This document shows, piece by piece, positions 6,464 through 15,634 of a stretch of 64,000 nt of DNA. The notes beneath the pieces were generated by a model. It did no database searches and was not told the origin of the DNA. It worked only from the letters and a program-made list of their open reading frames with translations. A program made the position numbers and the translations under genes. The stretch covers positions 620,001-684,000 of the forward strand of contig CAWAZS010000014.1 in the NCBI GenBank assembly GCA_963786625.1, written 5' to 3'. Numbering within the stretch: position 1 is the stretch's first letter; each line of letters begins with the position of its first letter. The DNA comes from CAIWHR01 sp963786625. GTDB lineage: Bacteria > Pseudomonadota > Gammaproteobacteria > Burkholderiales > Casimicrobiaceae.

Positions 6464-8866
6464 CTAGTCGTAGACGATCTCGACACAGTCCAGGTACCTG
6501 GACAACTTGCCCACCCACTTGCGCGATTCCTCGTTGTCGGCGCTCTCGGCCGCTCGCTCGAGGGCGGCGCCGATGTCGGTGATACCCTGGAACCCCCAGC
6601 TGCCGCCTGCGCCCTTCATGCCGTGCCCCAGATTCTCCACGAGGGCGAAGTCACTCCGGTCCAGGGCGTCCAGTATCGCGTTGACATCATGCCTGCGGTT
6701 CTGCAGGAATGCCGGGATCAGGTCGGCAAGCTTCGGATTCGCACGAACAAGGATCGTGTCACCCCGGCCGCTCTCCGTATTTCTTGGGGCGGGCGCCGCC
6801 ATGGAATGGTCCTTGATTGCCTGCAGCAGCACGTCCTGCTTGATCGGCTTCGTCAGATAGGCCGTACACCCGGCCGCCACAAATTTTTCCTGATCTCCCT
6901 TCAAGGCAGAGGCCGTCAGCGCGATGATCGGTGTCGGCGGCCGATGATTCGCCTGCTCCCACTCTCTGATCGCCCGCGTTGCGGTCAAGCCATCCATCAC
7001 GGGCATTTGCCGGTCCATCAGCACCAGGTCATATTCCTGGGCGGTGAACTTCTTGAAGGCGATGGCTCCGTTTTCGGCAATCTCCACCCGGTAAGGCGTG
7101 TCTTTCAGGTATGCCACCGTGATCGTCCGGTTATCAGGGGAGTCCTCCACCAGAAGAATGCGTAAGTCCGGCAGCGGCAGTTCGGTGCACACCCCCACCG
7201 ACACCTTCGGCTGTCGCACCGCCCCAGCCCAGATGCCGAGCGGCACCGCGAAGGAAAACACGCTGCCCTCGCCGAGTCCGCTCTCGACCGAGATGCGCCC
7301 ACCCATCAGTTCCACCAACCGCTTCGAAATCGTGAGCCCGAGTCCCGAACCCCCGTACCTGCGCGTGGTGGATGAGTCGGCCTGCGTGAATCGCTCGAAC
7401 ACGGCGCCTAATTTCTCCTCCGGAATTCCGATGCCAGTGTCCGAAATCGTGAACCGCAAAGCGCCTGAGGCAGATGCCTCCGAGTCAGACGCGACTCGCA
7501 GGGCCACTTGCCCCGATTCGGTGAATTTGAGCGCATTGCCAAGCAAATTGAGCAGCACCTGACGCAGTCGTGTCGGGTCGCCTATCAGGTCGCGCGGTAC
7601 GTCAGGCGCGATCTCGCACACCAGGGCCAACCCCTTCTCCTCGGCCCGGATCGCCACCATTTCCATCACCTTTCCCAGCAGATCGTCCAGCGAGAACCGG
7701 GTCCGTTCGAGCTCGAGCTGCGAGGCTTCCACCTTGGACAGATCGAGGATGTCGTTGATGAGATGGAGCAGGTTGTCGCCGGCGCGGCGAAAGATCTGCA
7801 CGTACTTGTCCTGCTCCGGGGAGAGCGGGGTCTTCGCGAGCAGATCCGCGATTCCGATGATCGCATTCATCGGTGTGCGGATTTCGTGACTCATGCTCGC
7901 CAGAAAATCAGACTTGATCTGGCTCGCGGTCTCTGCCATGGCTTTGGCTTGCTGCAGCTCCGCCTCCACCCGTTTGCGCTCCGTGACGTCGCGCGCCGCG
8001 GCAAATACGCCCTGCAACGTGCGGTCCCGGTCGTAAAAGGTGGTCGCATTGTAGGACACCACCGTTTGCTTCCCGTCGCGCGCACAGGCCGTCAGCTCGT
8101 AGTCGGTGACCTTTCTTTCGCTCAGCACGCGTTTGATCCCCGCTTCGGCGCGCTCCGGGTCGGTGAAATAGCCCTTGAACGGTGCGCCAATCAACTCGTC
8201 GCGCGTGCAGCCGGTCAACGCCTCCATCTGCTTGTTGACGTCAGTGATGATGCCGGCCGGATCGGTGGTCATCAGCGCGTCGATGTTGGATTCAATCAGC
8301 GAACGCGTGTAGAACTGCTGGTCGCGTAGGCGCTGATCGAGCTTTCTTTGCTCGGCCTCGACCAGCTTGCGCGCGGTGTTGTCGGTCCCGATTAGAAGGT
8401 AGCCGATGATGGCGTCCTGCGCGTCGCGCAATGCCGTGACCGACACCACCGCCGGGAATCGGCTTCCGTCCCTTCGGATATAGGTCAGCTCATAGATGTC
8501 CTCGATTCCGCGCGAGGCCTTGAAGACCAGGGCTTCGAAGCCAGGTGTGATCGTGGTCGCGAGCTCGATGCTCAATGCCTTGGCGCGTGCGACCAACTCC
8601 GCCGGATCGGAGATGTCGGCCGGCGTGATCTTGTTCATGACTTCGGCCGCCGTGTAGCCCAGCATTCGCTCGGCACCGACATTGAAGATCTGGATGACGC
8701 CCTTCGCATCGGTGGCGATGCTCGAGAAGTTGGCGCTATTGAAGATCGCCCGCTGCAGCGCGCCCGCCTTGAGCAGCACCTCTTCGGCTTGCTTGCGCGA
8801 GTTCACGTCACCCGTACTCTCGGCAACGTCGAGTGTCGTACGTGTTGCATTGTCTTCCCTTGCCAT
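6464..8866 (-). CDS. Cytoplasmic hybrid histidine kinase PAS-PAS-HisKA-HATPase-REC-HPt
   Basis: 800 residues, no membrane segment. Two PAS domains lie at about residues 35-165 and 180-295. The HisKA box SHEIRTPMN has His327. The HATPase has the N box (LLNLLGNALKFTE), DTGIGIP and GSGLGL. A receiver starts near 568 with Asp618 (VLMDRQMP) and Lys673. A C-terminal HPt has His748 in GHGMKGAGGSWG. All phosphorelay residues are present. This is the BarA/ArcB-type architecture, but without a periplasmic sensor, so the signal is probably cytoplasmic and sensed through PAS. The HPt needs a separate receiver, and the convergent MBL-receiver protein is the obvious candidate; this pairing is inferred from position only. 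Confidence 0.92.
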   Translation of the reverse strand: MAREDNATRTTLDVAESTGDVNSRKQAEEVLLKAGALQRAIFNSANFSSIATDAKGVIQIFNVGAERMLGYTAAEVMNKITPADISDPAELVARAKALSIELATTITPGFEALVFKASRGIEDIYELTYIRRDGSRFPAVVSVTALRDAQDAIIGYLLIGTDNTARKLVEAEQRKLDQRLRDQQFYTRSLIESNIDALMTTDPAGIITDVNKQMEALTGCTRDELIGAPFKGYFTDPERAEAGIKRVLSERKVTDYELTACARDGKQTVVSYNATTFYDRDRTLQGVFAAARDVTERKRVEAELQQAKAMAETASQIKSDFLASMSHEIRTPMNAIIGIADLLAKTPLSPEQDKYVQIFRRAGDNLLHLINDILDLSKVEASQLELERTRFSLDDLLGKVMEMVAIRAEEKGLALVCEIAPDVPRDLIGDPTRLRQVLLNLLGNALKFTESGQVALRVASDSEASASGALRFTISDTGIGIPEEKLGAVFERFTQADSSTTRRYGGSGLGLTISKRLVELMGGRISVESGLGEGSVFSFAVPLGIWAGAVRQPKVSVGVCTELPLPDLRILLVEDSPDNRTITVAYLKDTPYRVEIAENGAIAFKKFTAQEYDLVLMDRQMPVMDGLTATRAIREWEQANHRPPTPIIALTASALKGDQEKFVAAGCTAYLTKPIKQDVLLQAIKDHSMAAPAPRNTESGRGDTILVRANPKLADLIPAFLQNRRHDVNAILDALDRSDFALVENLGHGMKGAGGSWGFQGITDIGAALERAAESADNEESRKWVGKLSRYLDCVEIVYD

Positions 8867-9092
8867 GGCGTTGCCTCTGGTAACCGCCAGCGCTGCCGCG
8901 GATCACGGTGGCAGCCCGATATCCTGGTCCGCCCGTCGATCATGGTCTGTTCGTCAACGCACATTGCGCCTGGTGAATGGTTCCGCCGATGGCCACGCCG
9001 CAACGTCGACCGTGGCAATGCATCGAATGACCTGGCGTTTCCGCTCAGGCTGCCGGGTCGCCGCGCACACCAGCCTCGTCACCCGGGTCGAC

Positions 9093-9908
9093 TCATCCGG
9101 CGCTTACCTCGTCGGTCCATACCCTGAAGCTCGCCAACGTATTCTTGCCAAACGTGGTGCTGATCGCGACGTCGGCGGCGTCGCGGCCTCGTGCAATGAG
9201 CACCCTGCCGATGCGCGGCGTGTTGCTGCGCGCGTCGAATGTGTACCAGTGGCCGTCGAGGAACGCCTCGAACCAGGCGGAAAAATCCATCGGGCCGTAC
9301 GGCGGCGGCGCACCAATGTCGCTGAGGTAGCCGGTGCAGTAGCGTGCGGGGATGTTCACGCACCGGCAGAACGCAACGGCGAGGTGCGCAAAATCGCGAC
9401 AGACGCCCGTCTTGTCGTAGAACGCCTCGAGCGCCGTCCGTGTCATGCGCGCGTGCTCGTAGCCGAAGGCGATGTGTCGATGAACGTAGTCGCAGATCGC
9501 CTGGACGCGGCCCCATCCGGGTGGTGCCTGTCCGAAGAGATTCCACGCCGTCTCCGACAGCCGGTCCGTCTCGCAATACCGGCTTCCCAGCAGAAACTGC
9601 AGCGCTTCGTCGGGCAGATCCGGCACCGACAGCTGTTGTGCCTGAGGAACGACCACGTCGGCGACGCCGGTATCGTTCACGATCGCATCGGCGGCGACGC
9701 GCGTGCGACCCTTTTGCGCGACGATACGGGTGCACCAGTTCCCGAAGCTGTCACGATAGCCCGCCATCGGGACCGGGGGGTCGACGACCAGTTCGTCACG
9801 ACCGACGAGGTCCGACACGCGCGACGAGTGGACGTTGACGTTCAATACCATCGGAGTTGGCTGCGGGCAGTCGTAGATCATTTCGAAACCGACGCGAATC
9901 TGCATCAT
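9093..9908 (-). CDS. Transglutaminase-like cysteine protein of the Anbu neighbourhood
   Basis: 271 residues (start 9908 or 9905, tandem ATG). An N-terminal beta-rich region is followed by a transglutaminase/papain-like core with the nucleophile Cys170 in GVCRDFAH and Asp225 in WYTFDARSN. At the position where the family usually has the catalytic His before AW, this protein has Ser210 (DFSAWFEAF). The downstream RIGRVLIARGRDAADVAISTTFG block is typical of the subgroup linked to Anbu. It is third in a minus-strand set after the Anbu and N-formylglutamate amidohydrolase genes, with a 105 bp gap. Such proteins are thought to cleave or form amide bonds in the Anbu pathway; substrate unknown. Confidence 0.85.
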   Translation of the reverse strand: MMQIRVGFEMIYDCPQPTPMVLNVNVHSSRVSDLVGRDELVVDPPVPMAGYRDSFGNWCTRIVAQKGRTRVAADAIVNDTGVADVVVPQAQQLSVPDLPDEALQFLLGSRYCETDRLSETAWNLFGQAPPGWGRVQAICDYVHRHIAFGYEHARMTRTALEAFYDKTGVCRDFAHLAVAFCRCVNIPARYCTGYLSDIGAPPPYGPMDFSAWFEAFLDGHWYTFDARSNTPRIGRVLIARGRDAADVAISTTFGKNTLASFRVWTDEVSAG

Positions 9909-10013
9909 GGGTCTCCGTCGTCCGCCAGGTCGGGTCGACTATCGATAGCGGAGCATGTGTTGGAAATGGATCGCAGTGCGGGATTGGGCAAGCGTGCGCT
10001 CACCATGGCAGGC

Positions 10014-10728
10014 TCATGCGGCAAATGCCGCGCGCAGCGAATCGACCAGCATAGCGCGCAGCGCGGTCCAACGAAGGCCCCCGGCGAGTACGATTCTCTG
10101 ATTGATCTCCAGTTCAATTCCGACGTACGCGCCGGGCGGGAAGCCCCGGCGCAAATGCGCGGTCAGCCCGTCCCCTTTGCCGGCATAGGGGTAGTTGCGG
10201 CGCACTCGGAGCTCCGGAGCCATTGCGGCGAGCGATGCCTTCCAGCGGGCGCACACCTCGACCTCCCCCTGTCGACCCGGGTGATAGAGCAAACCCACGT
10301 CGGCGCGCCGCACCTTGCCGTCCAGCTCGGGAGTGAAGCTGTGCGACGAAACGTGGATCACGCGGCGGCCGCGCGACACCGATCGCCTGACGAGATGTTC
10401 GACTTGCGCGCGATAGGGCAGGTAATGTCGTTCGGCGATCTCCGTGCGGAGCTTCGCGGGCGCATCGCGCGTTGCCGCCGAGAAAAGTTGCGGATGGCCG
10501 ATCGAGCGGTTGAGGTCAATGAGCAGACGAGTGACGGTCGAGGTGACGAGCGGCGCGTCGAAGGCCCGGGCCAATGCCCTCGCCATGACGAGCGCGCCGG
10601 GATCGTACCCGCGGTGAGAGTCGAGCAGCGCCCGACTCCCCCGGAACAGCGCGTCGATAGGGCGGGGGCACACGGTTGCCGCCGTGTTCACAGGTGATGA
10701 CGAACGAGTCGCCGCCGCGGCCTTTCAC
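10014..10728 (-). CDS. N-formylglutamate amidohydrolase family protein, frameshifted
   Basis: The N-terminus (GTG at 10728, then DSFVITCEHGGNRVPPPYR) is in one frame. The rest (ALFRGSRALLDSHRGYDPGAL to the stop at 10014) is in the next. One extra base near 10650-10659 explains the switch; removing it gives about 237 residues, a normal length. The CEHGGN and SHRGYDPG motifs and the later HVSSHSFTP are the zinc-site signatures of the HutG-like N-formylglutamate amidohydrolase family. The GTG overlaps the Anbu stop by four bases (GTGA), so translation is coupled. In this context it may act on an Anbu-pathway peptide or amide rather than in histidine breakdown. That role is inferred from position. 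Confidence 0.8.
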
Positions 10729-11453
10729 CAGCGGAGCTCAGGCAACTCGCGAAACACCTGTCGCGTGCCTTCGCTCCAGTCGCGGCTGAGAGCGGTGAAA
10801 TATGCGTCCCCTTCGTCGAAGCGGCGGCGCTTCTGCACTTCGAGGCTGTCTCGTTCATAGCAGATCAGGTCGATCGGCATGCCGACCGACAAATTGCTGC
10901 GCATCGTCGAATCGAACGACACGAGAACGCATTTCGCGGCGTCTGCAAGAGGCGTAGAACGCGTAATCACGCGGTCGATGATCGGCTTGCCGTACTTGGT
11001 TTCGCCCGTCTGAAAGTAGGGCGTGTCGATTCCGGCCTCGATGAAATTGCCCTCGGCATAGATCCGGAACAGCCGCAACGGCTCACCGCGGATCTGCCCG
11101 CCGACGATGAACGAGGCGTTGAAGCCGACCTCGTTCTGTTCCAGGTACTCCCCGTCGCGGCGCTCGATGTCGCGCATCGCGTCGGCGACCAGCATCGCGA
11201 CGTCGAACATGGTCCGCGCGTTCCACAGGCTGGCGGTGGCGTCACCGGCAGCACAGCGCTGGTTCAGCACGCCGATCACGGCCTGCGTCCCGGCAAGGTT
11301 TCCTGAGCTCAGCAAGACGATGACGCGGTCGCCGCGACGCTCGAACACCGTCATCTTGCAGAACTTGGCGAAGTTGTCCACGCCGGCATTCGTGCGGGAG
11401 TCCGAGGCGAAGATCATCCCCTGGTCAAGCATCACGCCGATGCAATAGGTCAT
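10725..11453 (-). CDS. Anbu-type proteasome-related Ntn hydrolase
   Basis: 242 residues. The ATG at 11453 is chosen because removal of Met1 exposes Thr2, the expected N-terminal nucleophile (MTYCIGVMLDQG). Asp18 (ASDSRTNAG) and Lys33 complete the proteasome-like Thr/Asp/Lys triad. GFNASFIVGGQ and VSFDSTMRSN match the Anbu (ancestral beta subunit) family rather than HslV, which is shorter. Anbu subunits form open helical ring assemblies; their substrates are poorly known. The gene heads an operon with a coupled N-formylglutamate amidohydrolase and a transglutaminase. The ATP-grasp and alpha-E genes often seen with Anbu are not in this window. It is divergent from caspase-like paralog B, with a 452 bp gap. 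Confidence 0.92.
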   Translation of the reverse strand: MTYCIGVMLDQGMIFASDSRTNAGVDNFAKFCKMTVFERRGDRVIVLLSSGNLAGTQAVIGVLNQRCAAGDATASLWNARTMFDVAMLVADAMRDIERRDGEYLEQNEVGFNASFIVGGQIRGEPLRLFRIYAEGNFIEAGIDTPYFQTGETKYGKPIIDRVITRSTPLADAAKCVLVSFDSTMRSNLSVGMPIDLICYERDSLEVQKRRRFDEGDAYFTALSRDWSEGTRQVFRELPELRW

Positions 11454-11905
11454 GCCTCGCGCCCTCTTCTCAACCCATACCCGATTCGATGACGCCGTTT
11501 GCCGCGGCATCGCCGCAGACGGAAATGCGCGATTCGCAAGCCGCTTTCGCTCCCGGCCAACATTCCTCCGCCTGCCCGCTGGACCCGTACTCTTCGCCGT
11601 GCGGTCGGAACATTCACAATTTTAACGCGTCTTCGCGATGGCGCGCCGACCGTTACGCGCCTGCGACCGGGACGTCGTCCCCGATCGCCGCACCGCCGGC
11701 CGGCTGTCGCTCGGGCGGATCGAGCGGATCAAGCGGGCGGCCGAAGCCCTGCTCCTCGGATTCCTGGTGCAATCGAGGCGACATCGCGCCTGAAGCCGAT
11801 CAGGTCGCCTGCGGCATGTGTACGTCAGCGCACAGACTTCGCAGGGTCTTCCGGCTAGCCTTTCCAGCATAGGGGACGAGCCATGGGCCCCGGAGCGGGT
11901 GCTTG
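11454..11905. other. Divergent promoter region between Anbu operon and caspase-like paralog B
   Basis: 452 bp with no supported gene; frames through it are Arg/Ser/Pro-rich. It must hold promoters in both directions. A GGAG lies about 10 bases before the ATG at 11906. No clear -35/-10 element or palindrome was found, and it shows no obvious similarity to the upstream region of paralog A. Confidence 0.4.
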
Positions 11906-13564
11906 ATGTCCTTATCTGCCAAGGTCCTTCTTCTGGTCGCACTGTTCGCCGTGGGTTGGGGCACGGATGCTCACGCCGACCGGCGCACGGTCTGCACGAT
12001 CACCGTCAATTCGCCCGATGAAAAAGAGGCGTTTCGGCGCCGGCTTCCCGAGGATCAGTACCGGTTCGTCGAATTGGTGGAGCGAGGTCGTCCCGATTGG
12101 CTGGCGTCGGCCTGCCGGCGGGGCATTCGCTGCGACCTGCTCGTCATCTCCGGCCATTTCGACGGAAGCACCGATTTCTATTCGGATCAAGTGACCGGCA
12201 GCGAGTTTCTGCCCGTTGCCGAGATGGAGCGTGCCTCCTGCAGCGACTCCTGTCCCGCATTGTTCTCGCAATTGAAGGAGGTCTATCTCTTCGGGTGCAA
12301 CACGCTGAACGCGGAGTCGGTCAAGTACCTGTCCTCCGAAGTCGGGCGAAGCCTGGTTCGCGCCGGGCACTCGCAGTCCGACGCAAAGCGCCTGGCGCGA
12401 AACCTGGATCAGCGCCATGGCGAAAGCAGCCGCGACCGCATGCGCCGCATCTTCATGAACGTGCCGGTCATCTATGGCTTCTCGTCGGTCGCGCCGCTGG
12501 GACCGACTGCGGCGACCCTGCTTGGCCGCTACCTGCAACCGTCGTCGCTGGCGGAGGTCGGCAGCGGCCGCGTGAGCCAAAGGCTGCTCGGTCACTTTGC
12601 GCGCGAGTCCATGATCGCCGTCAGCGGCTTGAGGGAATCGGACCCGCACGCCGTCTATCGGCGCGAGGTCTGCCAGTTCATCGACGACCGGCCGTCGCCT
12701 GCGGAGAAGCTCCGCTTTGTCCATGGCATCCTGCAGCGCGACATGGCGGAGGTCCGCATGTTCCTCGAGCGCATCGAGGCCTTGTTTGCATCGTTGAGCG
12801 AAGGCGAGCGGCAAGGCCCGTCGTTTTCCCGGGCGCTCGGCGAGATTGCGCGCGACGAGGTCGCGCGCGACCGGTACCTGCGCTTTGCGGAAGACGCCGA
12901 TCAGCCGCAGGTCCGCGCCCGCATGATCCAGCTCGCGGGCACGCTGGGCTGGCTCACGCCGCAGGATCAGCGCGCCGAGCTGGTGCGAATGATCGGCGAC
13001 CTCCTTGCGCGGCGACCGGTCGGCCCGGCCGAAATCGACCTCGTATGCGCGTTGAACGATGATCACGCGTTGGACCAGGAACGCCATCGCCTGTCGCTGT
13101 CGCCGTCGCAGGCCGACAAGGTGACGCACGCCGCGGCTCTGGCATGCCTGGGAAGCGCCGAGGGCCGCGCCCGTGTTCTGCAGGCGCTGACCAGCAGCGA
13201 CGACGCCGAAGTGCAGATCGCCGAGGTCTATCTGGGGCACCGACCGATCGCCGATGTCGACGAGCTTCGTGCCGTTGCGAGCGAAATCACGCGCATGACG
13301 GGATCGGGCGCCCAGGTTCGCGCGCTGGAAACGCTGGCGCGCCATCGGCTGAGCGATCGTCAGTGCCTGGACGAGCTCGCGCGGCTCTATCCTGCTACCG
13401 AGTCGGTCGAGGTGCAGCGGGCTATCGCCGCGGTGTTCATTCGCGCCGACTACGGGGCATTCGCCAAAGACGAGGTCGCACGCGTGCTCAGCCAGCATCG
13501 CCTGAAATCGCCGGATGGCGGCGACATCATCGACATCCTCATCCGCCGCCTTCGGTCATCCTAG
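11906..13564 (+). CDS. Exported caspase/CHAT-like protein with helical-repeat tail, paralog B
   Basis: 552 residues from the ATG at 11906 (a TTG directly before it at 11903 is in frame), with GGAG upstream. A signal peptide ends near DAHA. His84 (LVISGHFDG) and Cys131 (VYLFGCNTLN) align exactly with paralog A, as do Cys30, 70, 76, 112 and 116. By hand count 72 of the last 109 residues are identical to paralog A. The tail is made of repeated helices (LSPSQADKVTHAAALACLG and similar), suggesting a HEAT-like scaffold. The equal length and conserved dyad argue that both copies are under selection. Predicted periplasmic; protease activity and target are unknown. It is divergent from the Anbu operon. 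Confidence 0.78.
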   Translation: MSLSAKVLLLVALFAVGWGTDAHADRRTVCTITVNSPDEKEAFRRRLPEDQYRFVELVERGRPDWLASACRRGIRCDLLVISGHFDGSTDFYSDQVTGSEFLPVAEMERASCSDSCPALFSQLKEVYLFGCNTLNAESVKYLSSEVGRSLVRAGHSQSDAKRLARNLDQRHGESSRDRMRRIFMNVPVIYGFSSVAPLGPTAATLLGRYLQPSSLAEVGSGRVSQRLLGHFARESMIAVSGLRESDPHAVYRREVCQFIDDRPSPAEKLRFVHGILQRDMAEVRMFLERIEALFASLSEGERQGPSFSRALGEIARDEVARDRYLRFAEDADQPQVRARMIQLAGTLGWLTPQDQRAELVRMIGDLLARRPVGPAEIDLVCALNDDHALDQERHRLSLSPSQADKVTHAAALACLGSAEGRARVLQALTSSDDAEVQIAEVYLGHRPIADVDELRAVASEITRMTGSGAQVRALETLARHRLSDRQCLDELARLYPATESVEVQRAIAAVFIRADYGAFAKDEVARVLSQHRLKSPDGGDIIDILIRRLRSS

Positions 13565-13707
13565 CTTCGCGGCAGACGAATGTGGCCCCGGCGCATTGCG
13601 ATCCCAAGCTCGACCATGGCCGACGCATGTTCCGCGTCTCCCGCATTCATGGCATCGCGCGCCGTCCGCGGTTGCGCGGTTCGGGTTTCCCTGTCGAAGG
13701 AGAAGAC

Positions 13708-13929
13708 GTGAACGCAACGAAGATACTGGGAATAGTGCTGGTCGCCGGCGGCATCCTGGGGCTGGTGTACGGCGGTTTCACCTACACGAGGGAGACGCAC
13801 GAGACCAAGATCGGACCGCTCGTGCTGTCCGTGACGGACAAGCAGACGGTGAACGTGCCGATCTGGGCCGGGGTGGGGGCAATCGTGATCGGCGGGTTGC
13901 TCCTGGTCTTCGGAGGCAGGAGGGGCTAG
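13708..13929 (+). CDS. Small two-helix membrane protein (DUF3185-like)
   Basis: 73 residues from the GTG at 13708, supported by AAGGAG a few bases upstream. Two hydrophobic segments, ILGIVLVAGGILGLVYGG and VPIWAGVGAIVIGGLLLVFG, flank a charged loop (TYTRETHETKIGPLVLSVTDKQ). This layout, including the TRETHETKIGPL type loop, matches small bacterial inner-membrane proteins annotated DUF3185 or unnamed. Function unknown. It follows caspase-like paralog B by 143 bp on the same strand and could be cotranscribed with it. Confidence 0.7.
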   Translation: MNATKILGIVLVAGGILGLVYGGFTYTRETHETKIGPLVLSVTDKQTVNVPIWAGVGAIVIGGLLLVFGGRRG

Positions 13930-14029
13930 CCGCTTCCCCCTGGCTGCGGAGGTCCGGGTGCAGGGAGCGCCACTCGCGCTCCGGACCGGCGGGACCGGCT
14001 GAAAGCGCCTGAATTGCCGGCGTCCTTGC

Positions 14030-15346
14030 TCAACGATGCCGGCGCGTTTTCCGCCTCGTGTACAGGCTCATCAGCGGCGTCACCGAAATGCCGTGGAGCA
14101 CGACCGATGCGGCAACCGTCGTCAGCGTGATCGCGATCAGCTCTTTCGCCAGCGGTTCGGGCAAGCCGTGGTTGATCGCGTACATGAGGTAGAAGATCGA
14201 GCCGACGCCGCGTATGCCGAACCAGGAAATCAGCATGCGCTGATCGCGGGACACGCCAGGCGCACCCACCAGACCCAACCAGACTGCGGCGGGGCGCGCC
14301 AGGAAGAACAGGAGCAGCAGGAACCAGACGGCTTTGGGCGGAAGATAGGTGTAGGACAGCATCGCGCCGGCCACCATCACCACCGCCAGTTCGGCGAGTC
14401 GCTCCAGTTGTCCGTTGAAGCCCTGCACGGCGTTCATCATGTAGCTGCCGGCGTGATCGGAATGGGTCGCCAGCTCCCGTTCGTTTTCGACGCCCCGGAC
14501 GAACTTGACGTTCGCCGCGCTCGACGGCACGCCGAGCTTCGAGTGTTCCTTGATCCGCTGCAGCGCGAGTCCTGCCGCAAACACCGCGAGAAACCCCGAA
14601 GCGAAACTGAGCTGCGCGACGCCATAGGCGATCGCGATCAGCCCGAGCGCCAGGAACTCGTCGAGACCGACCGCCTCCTGATGCCGTGTGCGCAGATGGA
14701 GGACCAGCTTCCCTATCAATGCCCCCGAGGCACCGCCGATCGCCAACCCGCCTGCGATCGCCCACAGCACGTCGACGACCAGCCAGCGCCAGCCGCCGCC
14801 GACATCGTAGAGGCCAAGCACGCCCAGAGCCAGCATCACGACGGGAAACGCGGCACCATCGTTGAGGCCGCCTTCGGCCGTCAGGCTGAAGCGGAGGCGG
14901 TCGCGATCCGACGAATCTTCAACCTGCACGTCCGATGCGAGCACGGGATCGGTGGGGGCCAGAATGGCTGCGAGCAGGATCGCTGCGCCCATGGGCAGTC
15001 CGAACAGGAACACGCCGATGGCCGCGACGAACATCACCGTCAGTGCCATCGCCGGAAATGCCAGGCGCAGCGGCAGGTACCAGCGTTTGTCGCGCAGCGG
15101 AACGCCCAGCTTGAGTCCGACTGCGAACAGCGAGATCAGCAGCGCGACTTCCGCCATCTTTTCCAGGTCGGCGGAGTGAAGGAGCGGGTCCGGCGCCATG
15201 AGCGCCCACCCCGCCGGGCCCAGCGCGTAACCGATGGCCAGATACAGAATGCCCGGACTCAATGGCAGGCGCTTGAGCAGCGTGCCGAGCAGCGCCATGG
15301 TGATCAGGATGGCGCCGATGATGAGCGCCCAGATGGCAAGGGGCAT
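14030..15346 (-). CDS. Cation/proton antiporter (Na+/H+ exchanger family)
   Basis: 438 residues with about twelve hydrophobic segments. The region LAAILAPTDPVLASDVQV contains the TDP motif, and EGGLNDGAAFPVVMLALG the ND pair, both typical of CPA-type antiporters, which exchange Na+ or K+ for protons across the inner membrane. A long cytoplasmic loop (about residues 265-315, LQRIKEHSKLGVPSS and following) separates the two halves. The C-terminus is short and basic (YTRRKTRRHR), without a TrkA-N or CBS domain. The gene is alone on the minus strand, downstream of the histone-like gene and its hairpin terminators. Ion specificity cannot be read from sequence. Confidence 0.87.
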   Translation of the reverse strand: MPLAIWALIIGAILITMALLGTLLKRLPLSPGILYLAIGYALGPAGWALMAPDPLLHSADLEKMAEVALLISLFAVGLKLGVPLRDKRWYLPLRLAFPAMALTVMFVAAIGVFLFGLPMGAAILLAAILAPTDPVLASDVQVEDSSDRDRLRFSLTAEGGLNDGAAFPVVMLALGVLGLYDVGGGWRWLVVDVLWAIAGGLAIGGASGALIGKLVLHLRTRHQEAVGLDEFLALGLIAIAYGVAQLSFASGFLAVFAAGLALQRIKEHSKLGVPSSAANVKFVRGVENERELATHSDHAGSYMMNAVQGFNGQLERLAELAVVMVAGAMLSYTYLPPKAVWFLLLLFFLARPAAVWLGLVGAPGVSRDQRMLISWFGIRGVGSIFYLMYAINHGLPEPLAKELIAITLTTVAASVVLHGISVTPLMSLYTRRKTRRHR

Positions 15347-15593
15347 CGCGGATTCCGGAAAGGGGAGTCTGGGCGCCGCGATTCGGCCGTTCTCGCGAGG
15401 CAGGCATTCGTCTGCCTCACATTGGTCGTCGCGAGACGCTCCCGGCGGGCGCGGGCCGGGGACGGACGCGGTGGCGGATCCAGCCGCTCACGCGCGCCCT
15501 CTTGTCGATACCGGAAGGCTAGCGTCGAATGGCAGTCACGGTCGGTGCGGCGCCGCACAAAGACCGTCTGCGCGCGGGTTGCCGCGCCAAAGC

Positions 15594-15623
15594 GCAACGG
15601 CGCGGGCTGTCCCGCGCCGTTGC
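15594..15623 (-). terminator. Strong hairpin downstream of histone-like gene
   Basis: A perfect 13 bp stem: GCAACGGCGCGGG (15594-15606), loop CTGT, CCCGCGCCGTTGC (15611-15623). On the minus strand it is followed by GCTTTGG, only a short T run. It is the likely terminator for the histone-like gene. Confidence 0.6.
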
Positions 15624-15634
15624 AAGCTTGCCGG

